This document shows, one piece after another, positions 35,877-44,226 of a stretch of 64,000 nt of DNA. Source of the stretch: Vibrio echinoideorum. GTDB lineage: Bacteria > Pseudomonadota > Gammaproteobacteria > Enterobacterales > Vibrionaceae. The stretch covers positions 186,001-250,000 of the forward strand of contig NZ_AP025484.1 in assembly GCF_024347455.1 (NCBI RefSeq), written 5' to 3'. A program made the position numbers and the translations under genes. The number at the start of each line of letters is the position of its first letter. Position 1 is the first letter of the stretch. The notes below the pieces were generated by a model that was not told where the DNA came from, searched no databases, and saw only the letters and a program-made list of their open reading frames with translations.

Positions 35877-37094
35877 CTAACTGTAAGCGCGTGCAACACG
35901 CCCAACACAATCCAGTTTGTAACTCTCAGCATAAGCGGGAATGAAAACCGATTGGCCTTTCTCTATCACACAGGTTTCACCGCATTGATGGGTGAGCACC
36001 ATGGATTCATCGAGCGGCAGCAAGATCTCTGCGCCCTCAGTAGTGATCTCTCTCTTATGAGAATTCTGGACGATAGAGAACTTAAAATCCTCGACGGGAA
36101 TTTGGTATTCCATTACATCACCTTGCTCAACTGGGCTTAGCAGTAACCTATCCGCAGGTTTTTCATTGAATTGAGTACAAGAGACTAGTTCATTGATATC
36201 CATGTACTTAGGTGTCAACCCGGCACGAAGCACATTATCGGAATTCGCCATGATCTCTAATCCAGTCCCTTTGATGTAAGCGTGGGGCGTTTCGGCATCC
36301 AAATACATGGCTTGCCCTGGCTTTAGGGTGATCACATTCAATAGCAGCGGGGCAAACAGGCCGACATCACCCGGATACTGTTGTTCCAACTCTGAAATCA
36401 ACTGGAACACAGGTGTATCTGAAAGCTTCGCCTTCATCAACAACATGGTGAGTGCCATTCCTTTTTGTTCGCCTTCCAAAGACAACAGGCTTGCGAAAAA
36501 GCACGCTAATCCATTCGGTGTTTGATCGCCCGCTAAATCGTTGATCATCGAATGCAGCTCTGGAATATCGAGGTAGTGGAAATGTTCAAGGATCTCGTCG
36601 ATCGACCTAAAACCATTCATCGCCGTGTAGTCGGTTAGGGCATACACCAGTTCTGGCTTGTGATTGGCATCTTTGTAGTTACGGTTGCCCGCCGTCATTG
36701 GAATGCCTTGCTGCTCTTCGAGTGCATACCCAGATTCCGCTTGTTGCTTATTCGGGTGTACTTGAACTGAGAGCGCTTTCTCTGCTGCTAATACCTTAAA
36801 CAGATACGGCAGCTCACCAAAACGACTCGCCACTTTCTCACTTAGAAACAGGTTTAGGTTCTGAGAGATCAAGCTCGATAGGGTGGTCTGCTGCCCGTTA
36901 TTGTTCACCATAGAACAACCATTGGGGTGAGCGCCCATCCAGATCTCCGCTTGCGGCTCGCCAGATTGGTTATCAATACCAAACAGTTGGCTAAACGAAG
37001 AAGGGCTACCCCATGCGTAGTTTTGAATCACATTAGTCATAGGGTAGAAAAAGCGTTGTACGAACGAGTCGTTCGCTAAAGAAAAATCAGACAT
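35877..37094 (-). CDS. manA: Mannose-6-phosphate isomerase, class I
   Basis: 405 aa from ATG at 37094, chosen because GGTGAT sits just upstream; an ATG farther upstream (37166) is less likely and 37040 lacks a ribosome site. It interconverts mannose-6-phosphate and fructose-6-phosphate in the cytoplasm and needs zinc. Motifs: NVIQNYAWGSPSSFSQLFG, AEIWMGAHPNGCS, LSVQVHPNKQQAESGYA (zinc ligands) and HKPELVYALTDYTAMNGF, then LDAETPHAYIKGTGLEIMANSDNVLRAGLTPKY split over two blocks. It follows an EIIABC gene at 37187 on the same strand by 92 bp, pointing to mannose as the imported sugar. Confidence 0.95.
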   Translation of the reverse strand: MSDFSLANDSFVQRFFYPMTNVIQNYAWGSPSSFSQLFGIDNQSGEPQAEIWMGAHPNGCSMVNNNGQQTTLSSLISQNLNLFLSEKVASRFGELPYLFKVLAAEKALSVQVHPNKQQAESGYALEEQQGIPMTAGNRNYKDANHKPELVYALTDYTAMNGFRSIDEILEHFHYLDIPELHSMINDLAGDQTPNGLACFFASLLSLEGEQKGMALTMLLMKAKLSDTPVFQLISELEQQYPGDVGLFAPLLLNVITLKPGQAMYLDAETPHAYIKGTGLEIMANSDNVLRAGLTPKYMDINELVSCTQFNEKPADRLLLSPVEQGDVMEYQIPVEDFKFSIVQNSHKREITTEGAEILLPLDESMVLTHQCGETCVIEKGQSVFIPAYAESYKLDCVGRVARAYS

Positions 37095-37186
37095 CGAAAT
37101 CACCATGAAGGGAAACATGGCTTGAGCTGTATTAGTTCCTAAAAAAAGGAGAGTAAAAGGGCTCAAGCCATTGGAGTTGAAATGGC

Positions 37187-39091
37187 TTAAGCTGCTGCTG
37201 TCGTTAGCTTGGCTTTGCGTAGATTTTTAAGCGCGATACAAGTCACCGCAGTCACACCCGCACCTGATGCCATGCACAGAAGTGCCAGCAGTGGGTAGTT
37301 CATTGCGCCTAGTAAAGCGACCACTGGACCACCGTGAGCAACGCTATTGGTGATACCAAATGAGAACGCCATAACCGCTGCCGTCATTGAGCCAAGTACA
37401 TTGGCAGGGATAACCGACATCGGGTCTTGAGCTGCGAAAGGAATCGCACCTTCAGAGATGCCCACCAAGCCCATCGCACCTGCTGCCTTACCCGCTTCGA
37501 TTTCAGAAGATTCGAATAGGTCGAACTTACGGCCAAGTCTGGTTGCGATAGCCATACCCAGTGGAGCAACAGGGATTGCACACGCCATCGCACCCATGAA
37601 TTGAGTTTGACCGCTGGCAATCATGCCGACTGAGAATAGGAATGCCACCTTGTTGAATGGGCCGCCCATATCGAAACCAGCCATACCACCCAGTACGATG
37701 CCTAGCAGAACCACGTTGCCTGTACTCATGCTCGTTAGCAGTGCAGTAAGAGCATCCATCAGCCCAGCGATTGGCGCGCCGATAACAAAGATGAACAGAC
37801 CCGCGATGAATAGAGAACCAGTGATCGGAGCGATCATGATAGGCACAAGCGGTTGAACGAATTTGTGGTAGTTAAACGAGGTAATCCACTTAACGAAGTA
37901 ACCCACTAATAGACCTGCGATGATTGCGCCAATGAAGCCTGTACCTGCGTCAGCGCCGTAGAAAGAGCCGTTGTTGGCAATCCAACCACCGATAAGGCCA
38001 GGAGTTAGGGCAGGGCGGTCAGCAATAGCGTAAGCAATGTAGCCAGCCAAGATTGGGATCATTAGGGTGAAGGCAACCACGCCCACTTCTAGAATTTGGT
38101 TCCACATGCTGCCCGCAGGAATCGCCATGCCGGATTCACTTGGCTCGCCGCCAATGGCCAGTGCAAGCGCAATCAAAAGACCGCCAGTTACTACGAATGG
38201 GATCATGTGTGATACGCCATTCATCAAGTAACGGTAAAGGTCTGAACGCGCTTGTGAGGCTTTTTCTACAACAGATTGGTTGGTTGGAGCTTGTTCTGCT
38301 TGATAGCTTGGCGCGTTGAGTGCTTGTTTGATCAAACCTTGCGCGTCTTTGATTGGTGCTTTTACGTTGGTGCTGATGACGCGTTTTCCCGCAAAGCGCG
38401 CCATGTCGACCTGCTTGTCACAAGCCACGACAATCGCGTCAGCACGTTCGATCTCTTCTTGAGTTGGGCTGTTTTTAACACCAATAGAACCGTTGGTTTC
38501 GACCTTGATGTCGTAACCAAGTGCCGCCGCGCCTTTCTCTAGTGCTTCTGCTGCCAAATAAGTGTGTGCAACGCCTGCAGGGCAACCTGTAACACCAATG
38601 ATGAAGCCTTGCTTCTCAACGTTGGTTTCGGTTGTTGATGGTTCAGGTTTAGTAAGCAGTAGTTCCAACGCCGCTTGTTCTGAGTTGGCATTCATGAAGC
38701 TTTCGATAAAGCCTTCTTCAATCAGTTTTGAAGAAAGCTCTGCTAGAACTTCGATGTGATGGTTATCGCCGCCATCTGGAGAGGCAATCATAAAAAAGAG
38801 TTTGGATGGCTGACCGTCATCTGCGCCGTAGTCGATGCCCTGCTTGTGGACGCCGATCACAACCGCGGGTTTGATTACCGCGCTACTTTTCGCGTGTGGA
38901 AGGGCGATACCTTCTTCAAAGCCAGTATTACCTTGTGCTTCACGCGCCTTAATATCGGCAAGAAATTGTGTTTTATCTGAAATTCGACCCTGTGCATAAA
39001 GCACGTCTATTAGCTCTTTAAATACGTCTTCTTTTGAATTAGCGCTAAGCGAAAGCTTAATCAAATCTTGATTGATCAATGTCGTGATCAT
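37187..39091 (-). CDS. Fructose/mannose-family PTS EIIABC
   Basis: 634 aa with domains in the order EIIA (1-150, active His in EGIALPHAKS), EIIB (about 160-260, active Cys in GVTGCPAGVAHTYLAAE) and EIIC (about 285-634, with GGMAGFDMGGPFNKVAFLF and GISEGAIPFAAQDP). It takes up a hexose with phosphorylation. Its operon partner is manA downstream, so mannose is the likely substrate and mannose-6-phosphate the product. The divergent neighbour is an AraC-type regulator at 39470, the probable activator. From memory, V. cholerae has a similar mannose PTS-manA-AraC set. CRP-like sites lie in the shared promoter region. Confidence 0.92.
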   Translation of the reverse strand: MITTLINQDLIKLSLSANSKEDVFKELIDVLYAQGRISDKTQFLADIKAREAQGNTGFEEGIALPHAKSSAVIKPAVVIGVHKQGIDYGADDGQPSKLFFMIASPDGGDNHHIEVLAELSSKLIEEGFIESFMNANSEQAALELLLTKPEPSTTETNVEKQGFIIGVTGCPAGVAHTYLAAEALEKGAAALGYDIKVETNGSIGVKNSPTQEEIERADAIVVACDKQVDMARFAGKRVISTNVKAPIKDAQGLIKQALNAPSYQAEQAPTNQSVVEKASQARSDLYRYLMNGVSHMIPFVVTGGLLIALALAIGGEPSESGMAIPAGSMWNQILEVGVVAFTLMIPILAGYIAYAIADRPALTPGLIGGWIANNGSFYGADAGTGFIGAIIAGLLVGYFVKWITSFNYHKFVQPLVPIMIAPITGSLFIAGLFIFVIGAPIAGLMDALTALLTSMSTGNVVLLGIVLGGMAGFDMGGPFNKVAFLFSVGMIASGQTQFMGAMACAIPVAPLGMAIATRLGRKFDLFESSEIEAGKAAGAMGLVGISEGAIPFAAQDPMSVIPANVLGSMTAAVMAFSFGITNSVAHGGPVVALLGAMNYPLLALLCMASGAGVTAVTCIALKNLRKAKLTTAAA

Positions 39092-39204
39092 AATGAACCC
39101 CTAATACGTTTTTATTTTGTAATGGGTATTCTGGAATTGATCACTCACCTTCTGTAGTGCAGAAAAAATGCATTTACTGGATGATTGTTGCGTTCTAAAA
39201 AGAG

Positions 39205-39401
39205 TGTGATTTTGATCGGTATAACCGTCGATTTTAGGCCTATCTTGACAGCATTGATAATGCAACGAGGCTTTTATTTATAAAGGTTGTGGCGTAGTGG
39301 TCTATTTTGAAAATGACGTTCTATATCAGTTTTTAGACTGGATATTTATTTCTATGACTGGATTTTTGTAACCTAGATCTCAAATTGTGATTTTGCTCAA
39401 T
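39205..39401. promoter_or_regulatory. CRP-like sites between the EIIABC gene and the AraC regulator
   Basis: TGTGA-TTTTGA-TCGGT at 39205-39220 and TGTGA-TTTTGC-TCAAT at 39386-39401, both with one good and one weaker half. The first would serve EIIABC (about 115 bp upstream), the second the AraC gene (about 70 bp upstream). The 378-bp gap 39092-39469 holds no gene that I can see. Confidence 0.4.
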
Positions 39402-39469
39402 AGCGCTATGTTTCACTAAGGGGTATATCTATTCTCGTAGCCTTATTGCTGCCCATCAGAGTACGAATA

Positions 39470-40309
39470 ATGATATTTCATGACTTAATCTCCTCGGTGC
39501 TAAATGAGAGAGAACCGTTTCATAACATCTGGTTTGCTGGAGATTTTCATACTCCTTCAGCTTTTAGTTATCAGGTGAACTTTCCGCGTTTAGAGTTGGT
39601 TCTAGACGGAGAGTATATTAATGAAATGGAAAGTCATGATCGCAAGATAACTAACGTTATTGCCAAAGCCGGAGATGCGATTTTCATTCCGCCTAACTGC
39701 TGGAATAAGCCTAATTGGGATACCGATTGTTCTGTGTTGAGCATGTTGTTTGGGCGTCGTCAGCTTGGTTTAAGTTTGGTGAGTAAGCGCAAAGGGGAAG
39801 AGAGTTTCTATGATATTCAAAAGCACAGTATTCAGACTCGATCTGGGTTTGCGATTGATAACATTCTAGAGGCGCTTAGCTCACTAGCAAGAGAGAGCAA
39901 CAAGCAGCCTATGGATGAGTTATTGCTACAGGCTCTACTGCAATACAGTAAGTCGATGTTGGATGCGCCGGTCGAGAAGTCTCACAGCCGAGTGCAGGAT
40001 GTGTATCAGGGAATTTGTATCTACATTCAAGAGAACTTCCATCGCCAAATAACCCGAGACAGCATTGCCTCACGCTTTAGTATTTCATCCAATCACTTGT
40101 CACGAATGTTCCGCCAGCAGGGCCATATGACGCTGGCAGAATACATCACACGCGTGCGAGTCGACCGTGCCAAGTTCATGCTCAAAAAGTACAACTTCAA
40201 GCTCAATGAAGTGGCGGTGCGTTGTGGCTTCAAGGACGTGAATTACTTTTGTCGAGTGTTCAAAAATCGAACAGGAAGAACACCGACACAATATCGTGGG
40301 TCAATCTAA
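39470..40309 (+). CDS. AraC-family transcriptional regulator, probable mannose PTS activator
   Basis: 279 aa from ATG at 39470; a TTG at 39446 is the alternative and neither has a strong ribosome site. N-terminal cupin-like sensor (about 20-120, FPRLELVLDGEYINEMESHD and FIPPNCWNKPN), C-terminal double HTH (about 190-279) with ITRDSIASRFSISSNHLSRM and AVRCGFKDVNYFCRVFKNRTG, closing with GRTPTQYR. Divergent from the EIIABC-manA operon, so that operon is the expected target. Cytoplasmic. The sugar or sugar phosphate it senses is unknown. Confidence 0.92.
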   Translation: MIFHDLISSVLNEREPFHNIWFAGDFHTPSAFSYQVNFPRLELVLDGEYINEMESHDRKITNVIAKAGDAIFIPPNCWNKPNWDTDCSVLSMLFGRRQLGLSLVSKRKGEESFYDIQKHSIQTRSGFAIDNILEALSSLARESNKQPMDELLLQALLQYSKSMLDAPVEKSHSRVQDVYQGICIYIQENFHRQITRDSIASRFSISSNHLSRMFRQQGHMTLAEYITRVRVDRAKFMLKKYNFKLNEVAVRCGFKDVNYFCRVFKNRTGRTPTQYRGSI

Positions 40310-40860
40310 TATACTCTAAAATTCCCTTTTCTGACCTGAGCTTATACGACCGAAATTTGTATGACTAGAGCATCACTGCTGGTTCTGAGCTGTGGTGGTC
40401 ACTTACTTTGTGTTTTCCTCTAGTGTTTATTCCTACGCTTCATCTCTAAGCTCGTTTTTCTATTTATCCCACTTCACTAAATAACCCTAATTAATAACAT
40501 TAAGGGTTAGATTTTCGAGTTGCTTATTATTTCCGCTCTCTATTAATTGAATTAAACGTGTGAGAGTTGATGTATTAACTCGATGCATTTAATGAATGTT
40601 AAGTAAATTAAAAACCACTTATCGAGACGACAAAATCTTGTTATTGCTGTCCGAGTTACTGATCGAAGTGTTTTTAAGTTGTTGATTTTAAATGTTTAAT
40701 TTGTATCGGCTTATTCTTTATTTACTAGCGCGTAATTAATTCCTCGAAATCGAATATTCAGGTTTATATGCCCCATCACAATATTGACTTATAATACTAC
40801 AAATTAAGATTTCTACGGATAATATGCTCTTCAGATATTAATAATAAAGAAGACTTATAC
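40310..40860. other. 551-bp AT-rich leader region of the sodium/solute symporter gene
   Basis: No coding frame, hairpin or convincing operator is seen. TATAAT occurs at 40790-40795, about 65 bp before the ATG, but no good -35 is at the proper distance, so activation by a regulator would be needed. Confidence 0.5.
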
Positions 40861-42639
40861 ATGGAACTCAATACTCTGATCGTAGGAATTTATTTCCTTT
40901 TCCTTATCGCAATAGGTTGGATGTTTAGAACGTTCACCAGTACCACCAGTGACTATTTCCGCGGGGGCGGTAACATGCTTTGGTGGATGGTTGGCGCAAC
41001 TGCGTTTATGACGCAGTTCAGTGCTTGGACTTTCACCGGTGCAGCAGGTAAAGCGTATGCCGATGGTATGGCTGTCGCGGTTATCTTCCTAGCGAACGCA
41101 TTTGGTTACTTGATGAACTACTTGTACTTCGCTCCGAAATTCCGTCAGCTGCGTGTAGTCACGCCAATTGACGCGATTCGCATGCGCTTTGGTAGCTTCA
41201 ACGAGCAAGTGTTTACTTGGTCTGGTATGCCTAACAGTATTGTATCTGCAGGTATTTGGCTAAATGGCTTGGCGATTATCGCATCGGGCATCTTCGGCTT
41301 CGATATGACGACAACCATCGTTCTAACCGGTCTTGTTGTACTGGTGATGTCGGTGACAGGCGGTTCATGGGCGGTTATCGCGTCTGACTTCATGCAGATG
41401 GTTATCATCATGGCGGTAACGGTAACGTGTGCAGCCGTGGCTATTGTGCAGGGTGGTGGCGTTACTGAAATCATCAACGATTTCCCTGTTGCAGAAGGCG
41501 CGTCATTTGTTTCTGGTAACAATCTGAACTACGTAAGCATCTTCGGAATCTGGGCATTCTTCATCTTCTTCAAGCAGTTCAGTATCACCAACAACATGTT
41601 GAATTCTTACCGTTACCTAGCGGCAAAAGACTCAAAGAACGCGAAGAAAGCGGCTCTGTTGGCATGTATTCTGATGACAATCGGTCCAATCATCTGGTTC
41701 ATGCCACCTTGGTTTGTTGCAGGACAAGGCGTTGATCTTGCGGCGCATTACCCAGATGCAGGTTCTAAAGCGGGCGACTTCGCTTACCTATACTTCGTAG
41801 AGCAATACATGCCAGCAGGTATGGTGGGGCTTCTCATCGCAGCGATGTTTGCGGCAACTATGTCTTCAATGGACTCAGGTTTAAACCGTAACTCGGGTAT
41901 CTTTGTTATCAACTTCTACCAACCGATTCTTCGTCCAAACGCGACAGAGAAAGAGTTGATGGTTGTGTCTAAGTTGATGTCTTCGGTCTTCGGCGTCGCC
42001 ATCATCCTTATCGCACTGTTTATCAACTCGCTGAAAGGATTGAGTTTGTTCGATACTATGATGTACGTAGGTGCCTTGATTGGTTTCCCTATGACCATTC
42101 CAGCATTTTGTGGCTTCTTCATTAAGAAGACTCCAGACTGGGCAGGTTGGGGCACGTTAGTGGTTGGCGCGATTGTGTCTTACATCGTAGGCTTCGTGAT
42201 TACCGCTGAAATGCTACAAAACTGGTTCAACCTAGAGCCGCTAACGGGCCGTGAATGGTCTGATTTGAAAGTAGCGGTAGGCCTGATTGCTCACTTAACG
42301 TTCACAGGTGGCTTCTTCATTCTTTCGACTCTGTTCTACAAACCACTAGAAGCGTCTCGTCAGAAAGATGTAGATATTTTCTTCAACAACCTTGCGACAC
42401 CTTTGGTTTCTGAATCAACAGCACAGAAGAAATTGGATAACAAGCAACGTCACATGCTGGGCTCACTGATTGCAGTGTCTGGTGTGGCAGTAATGGCGAT
42501 GTTTGCTCTACCGAACCCATTCTGGGGAAGAATGATGTTCGTACTGTGTGGCGGTATCGTGTTTATCGTTGGTCTGATGCTGGTGAAAGCCGTGGACGAC
42601 TCGGTGGAAGATGCGAAACAAGAGAACAAAACGGCTTAG
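40861..42639 (+). CDS. Sodium/solute symporter (SSS family)
   Basis: 592 aa with about 13-14 TM helices. SSS hallmarks: TSDYFRGGGNMLWWMVGATAFMT split by the TM1 unwound region, FMTQFSAWTFTGAAGKAYADG, FFIFFKQFSITNNMLNSYRYLAAKDSKNAKKAA, and MFAATMSSMDSGLNRNSGI with the conserved Ser residues of the Na2 site. It imports an unknown solute with sodium at the inner membrane. It lies between mannose PTS genes and another PTS cluster, so a sugar or a sugar-derived compound is plausible; SglT-like proteins belong to this group. Monocistronic with its own terminator. Confidence 0.88.
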   Translation: MELNTLIVGIYFLFLIAIGWMFRTFTSTTSDYFRGGGNMLWWMVGATAFMTQFSAWTFTGAAGKAYADGMAVAVIFLANAFGYLMNYLYFAPKFRQLRVVTPIDAIRMRFGSFNEQVFTWSGMPNSIVSAGIWLNGLAIIASGIFGFDMTTTIVLTGLVVLVMSVTGGSWAVIASDFMQMVIIMAVTVTCAAVAIVQGGGVTEIINDFPVAEGASFVSGNNLNYVSIFGIWAFFIFFKQFSITNNMLNSYRYLAAKDSKNAKKAALLACILMTIGPIIWFMPPWFVAGQGVDLAAHYPDAGSKAGDFAYLYFVEQYMPAGMVGLLIAAMFAATMSSMDSGLNRNSGIFVINFYQPILRPNATEKELMVVSKLMSSVFGVAIILIALFINSLKGLSLFDTMMYVGALIGFPMTIPAFCGFFIKKTPDWAGWGTLVVGAIVSYIVGFVITAEMLQNWFNLEPLTGREWSDLKVAVGLIAHLTFTGGFFILSTLFYKPLEASRQKDVDIFFNNLATPLVSESTAQKKLDNKQRHMLGSLIAVSGVAVMAMFALPNPFWGRMMFVLCGGIVFIVGLMLVKAVDDSVEDAKQENKTA

Positions 42640-42674
42640 GTAACTAAACCTACAAGATAAGCCATTTAGAATAG

Positions 42675-42706
42675 AACGGCTGAGCGTAATTGCTCAACCG
42701 TTTTTT
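42675..42706 (+). terminator. Terminator of the symporter gene
   Basis: AACGGCTGAGC pairs with GCTCAACCGTT (one mismatch), followed by a six-T run at 42701-42706. Confidence 0.85.
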
Positions 42707-42878
42707 ATTGGTTATCAGCGGAGTTTAGAATGATTGGCAAGGCAAAAACCAATCAAAGCAAATTCATGAAAGGCCGATAGAACAAGATAAGGTTCGTTGG
42801 ACGGGCTTAGATTAAATAAATTGCGATGAATGAGATGAAATAAAACGAGGAATCTAAATAAGAAGAGGCTAGATGAAT

Positions 42879-43652
42879 TTAGATAAGACGTGACGAGATA
42901 TACATCAGCAACGCCTGCAAATCGACACTGCTTCGGGTCTTTTGCAAACGCTCGTTAACCTGATCGTGGAGCAGGTTTCTGGTTAGGTTGGTGGCTGCTA
43001 CAATATGTTCTCTTTGTGGTTTGGTTGGCAGTACAAGTGCGATGGCAACGTGTACTTGGCCAATTTGAGACGCCCAATCAATCGCTTCGTCATTGACGAT
43101 GACTGCGATGGAAAGATCTTTGGTCGATTCAAACATCACATGAGGTAATGCGATGCCCGGCGATACACACGTTGAAGAGCGTTCTTCTCGCTTAATGAAA
43201 GCCAGAATAAGCTCATCAGGATCGTTTGGGTGAACTAAGTGAGCGAGTCCTTTTAAGCATTCGAATTTGGTTAATTGGGTTTGTGCTTTGGCATGATGCC
43301 ATTTGATCTCGCAAGGTGGGCATATCTGCGGCATACGCTGAATCAAATCGTTAGAGAACTCATGGTTTACTTGCGATCCAACCATGGCGTAATGCTCGGC
43401 GATTATGTCTTTAAGAACAAAGCACGCCAGTTCCGCATCGATACCAACAGCGGTTATCTGACACAAATCACCACGAAGTAGACCGACTTGTAACATGGCG
43501 ACAGATTTGGATAGATCGGCCGTTCGGTTTTGAGTGATGTTGATAATACGGATGTTACTTTTGAACTTCTTTGCCAAACGGGTGAGAGGCTGCGCAACGT
43601 GAGAATTAGCCGCTGGGTCGTCTACGAAGAAGGTGATCTGATATTCATTCAT
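42879..43652 (-). CDS. PTS protein with an HPr-like N-terminus and a C-terminal EIIA
   Basis: 257 aa from ATG at 43652; a TTG at 43673 would overlap the upstream EIIB gene. Residues 1-85 have the HPr pattern (SKSVAMLQVGLLRGDLCQITAVGIDAE split over the KS-helix and strand), but the active-site loop, normally GLHTRP, reads NSHVAQP, so the His is shifted by one and Arg is lost. Residues 115-257 are a type-2 EIIA with its His in SPGIALPHVMF. This is the reverse of FruB (EIIA first, HPr last). It is the second gene of an operon with EIIB (43661) and may shuttle phosphate to it. Confidence 0.82.
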   Translation of the reverse strand: MNEYQITFFVDDPAANSHVAQPLTRLAKKFKSNIRIINITQNRTADLSKSVAMLQVGLLRGDLCQITAVGIDAELACFVLKDIIAEHYAMVGSQVNHEFSNDLIQRMPQICPPCEIKWHHAKAQTQLTKFECLKGLAHLVHPNDPDELILAFIKREERSSTCVSPGIALPHVMFESTKDLSIAVIVNDEAIDWASQIGQVHVAIALVLPTKPQREHIVAATNLTRNLLHDQVNERLQKTRSSVDLQALLMYISSRLI

Positions 43653-43660
43653 ACCGAGGA

Positions 43661-43999
43661 TTAGCTGCGACAAGGCTTCGTATCACGACAAGGTTTTAGG
43701 TCTCGACAATGCTTGATAAAGACCTTCTCCACGCTTAACAGTACTTCCTCCATTGAGATCAACACGGTTTTCGCAGGATCAAATCGGTTTGGTTGTTCAA
43801 TGTCGATATCGGAGACGATCAGGATTTTATCAGCTTGCACGATGTCGTGATCTGTTAGTAAGTTTTCAATACCCATAGCACCTTGCGTTTCAACCTTGAT
43901 TGAAACGTTGAACTTAGGGGCAGTTTTAATTAATGCATCCGCTGCCATGTAGGTATGGGCAATGCCTGTAGGGCACGCAGTTACCGCTACAATTCTCAT
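43661..43999 (-). CDS. Fructose-family PTS EIIB
   Basis: 112 aa, a stand-alone EIIB. The phosphocysteine is in AVTACPTGIAHTYMAADAL (Cys near residue 9), with KVETQGAMGIENLLT and LIVSDIDIEQPNRF following. It accepts phosphate from an EIIA and gives it to a sugar on an EIIC. No EIIC lies in its own operon, so it probably works with the divergent EIIA-IIC-IIB protein at 44227. The tail contains a short repeat (RDLKPCRDTKPCRS). It precedes the HPr-like/EIIA gene by 8 bp. Confidence 0.9.
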   Translation of the reverse strand: MRIVAVTACPTGIAHTYMAADALIKTAPKFNVSIKVETQGAMGIENLLTDHDIVQADKILIVSDIDIEQPNRFDPAKTVLISMEEVLLSVEKVFIKHCRDLKPCRDTKPCRS

Positions 44000-44226
44000 T
44001 ATTATTCTCGGCTTGTGTGGATCAGATATTATTATCCGAATCTGTGGATTTTATGGATTGCCGTTTTTAATTCAAAGGTGAAAGTCACACTCTGAGTTCT
44101 TGGTTACAATAATCCAGTTAATGCACCTTTCGTCCTATATATTGAGAAGCCTTGCGTCGTTAATCTTTTCATCTCATTAACTTCTTTAGCTCATTTACTT
44201 AAATCGGCACTCGTACGAGGCAGCAT

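Noticed and set aside
40310..40860. Small RNA or riboswitch before the symporter gene
   Set aside because: Region is AT-rich without conserved paired helices or a terminator preceding the gene.
41145..41522. Open frame antisense to the symporter
   Set aside because: Antisense image of TM helices; no start signal and no homology.
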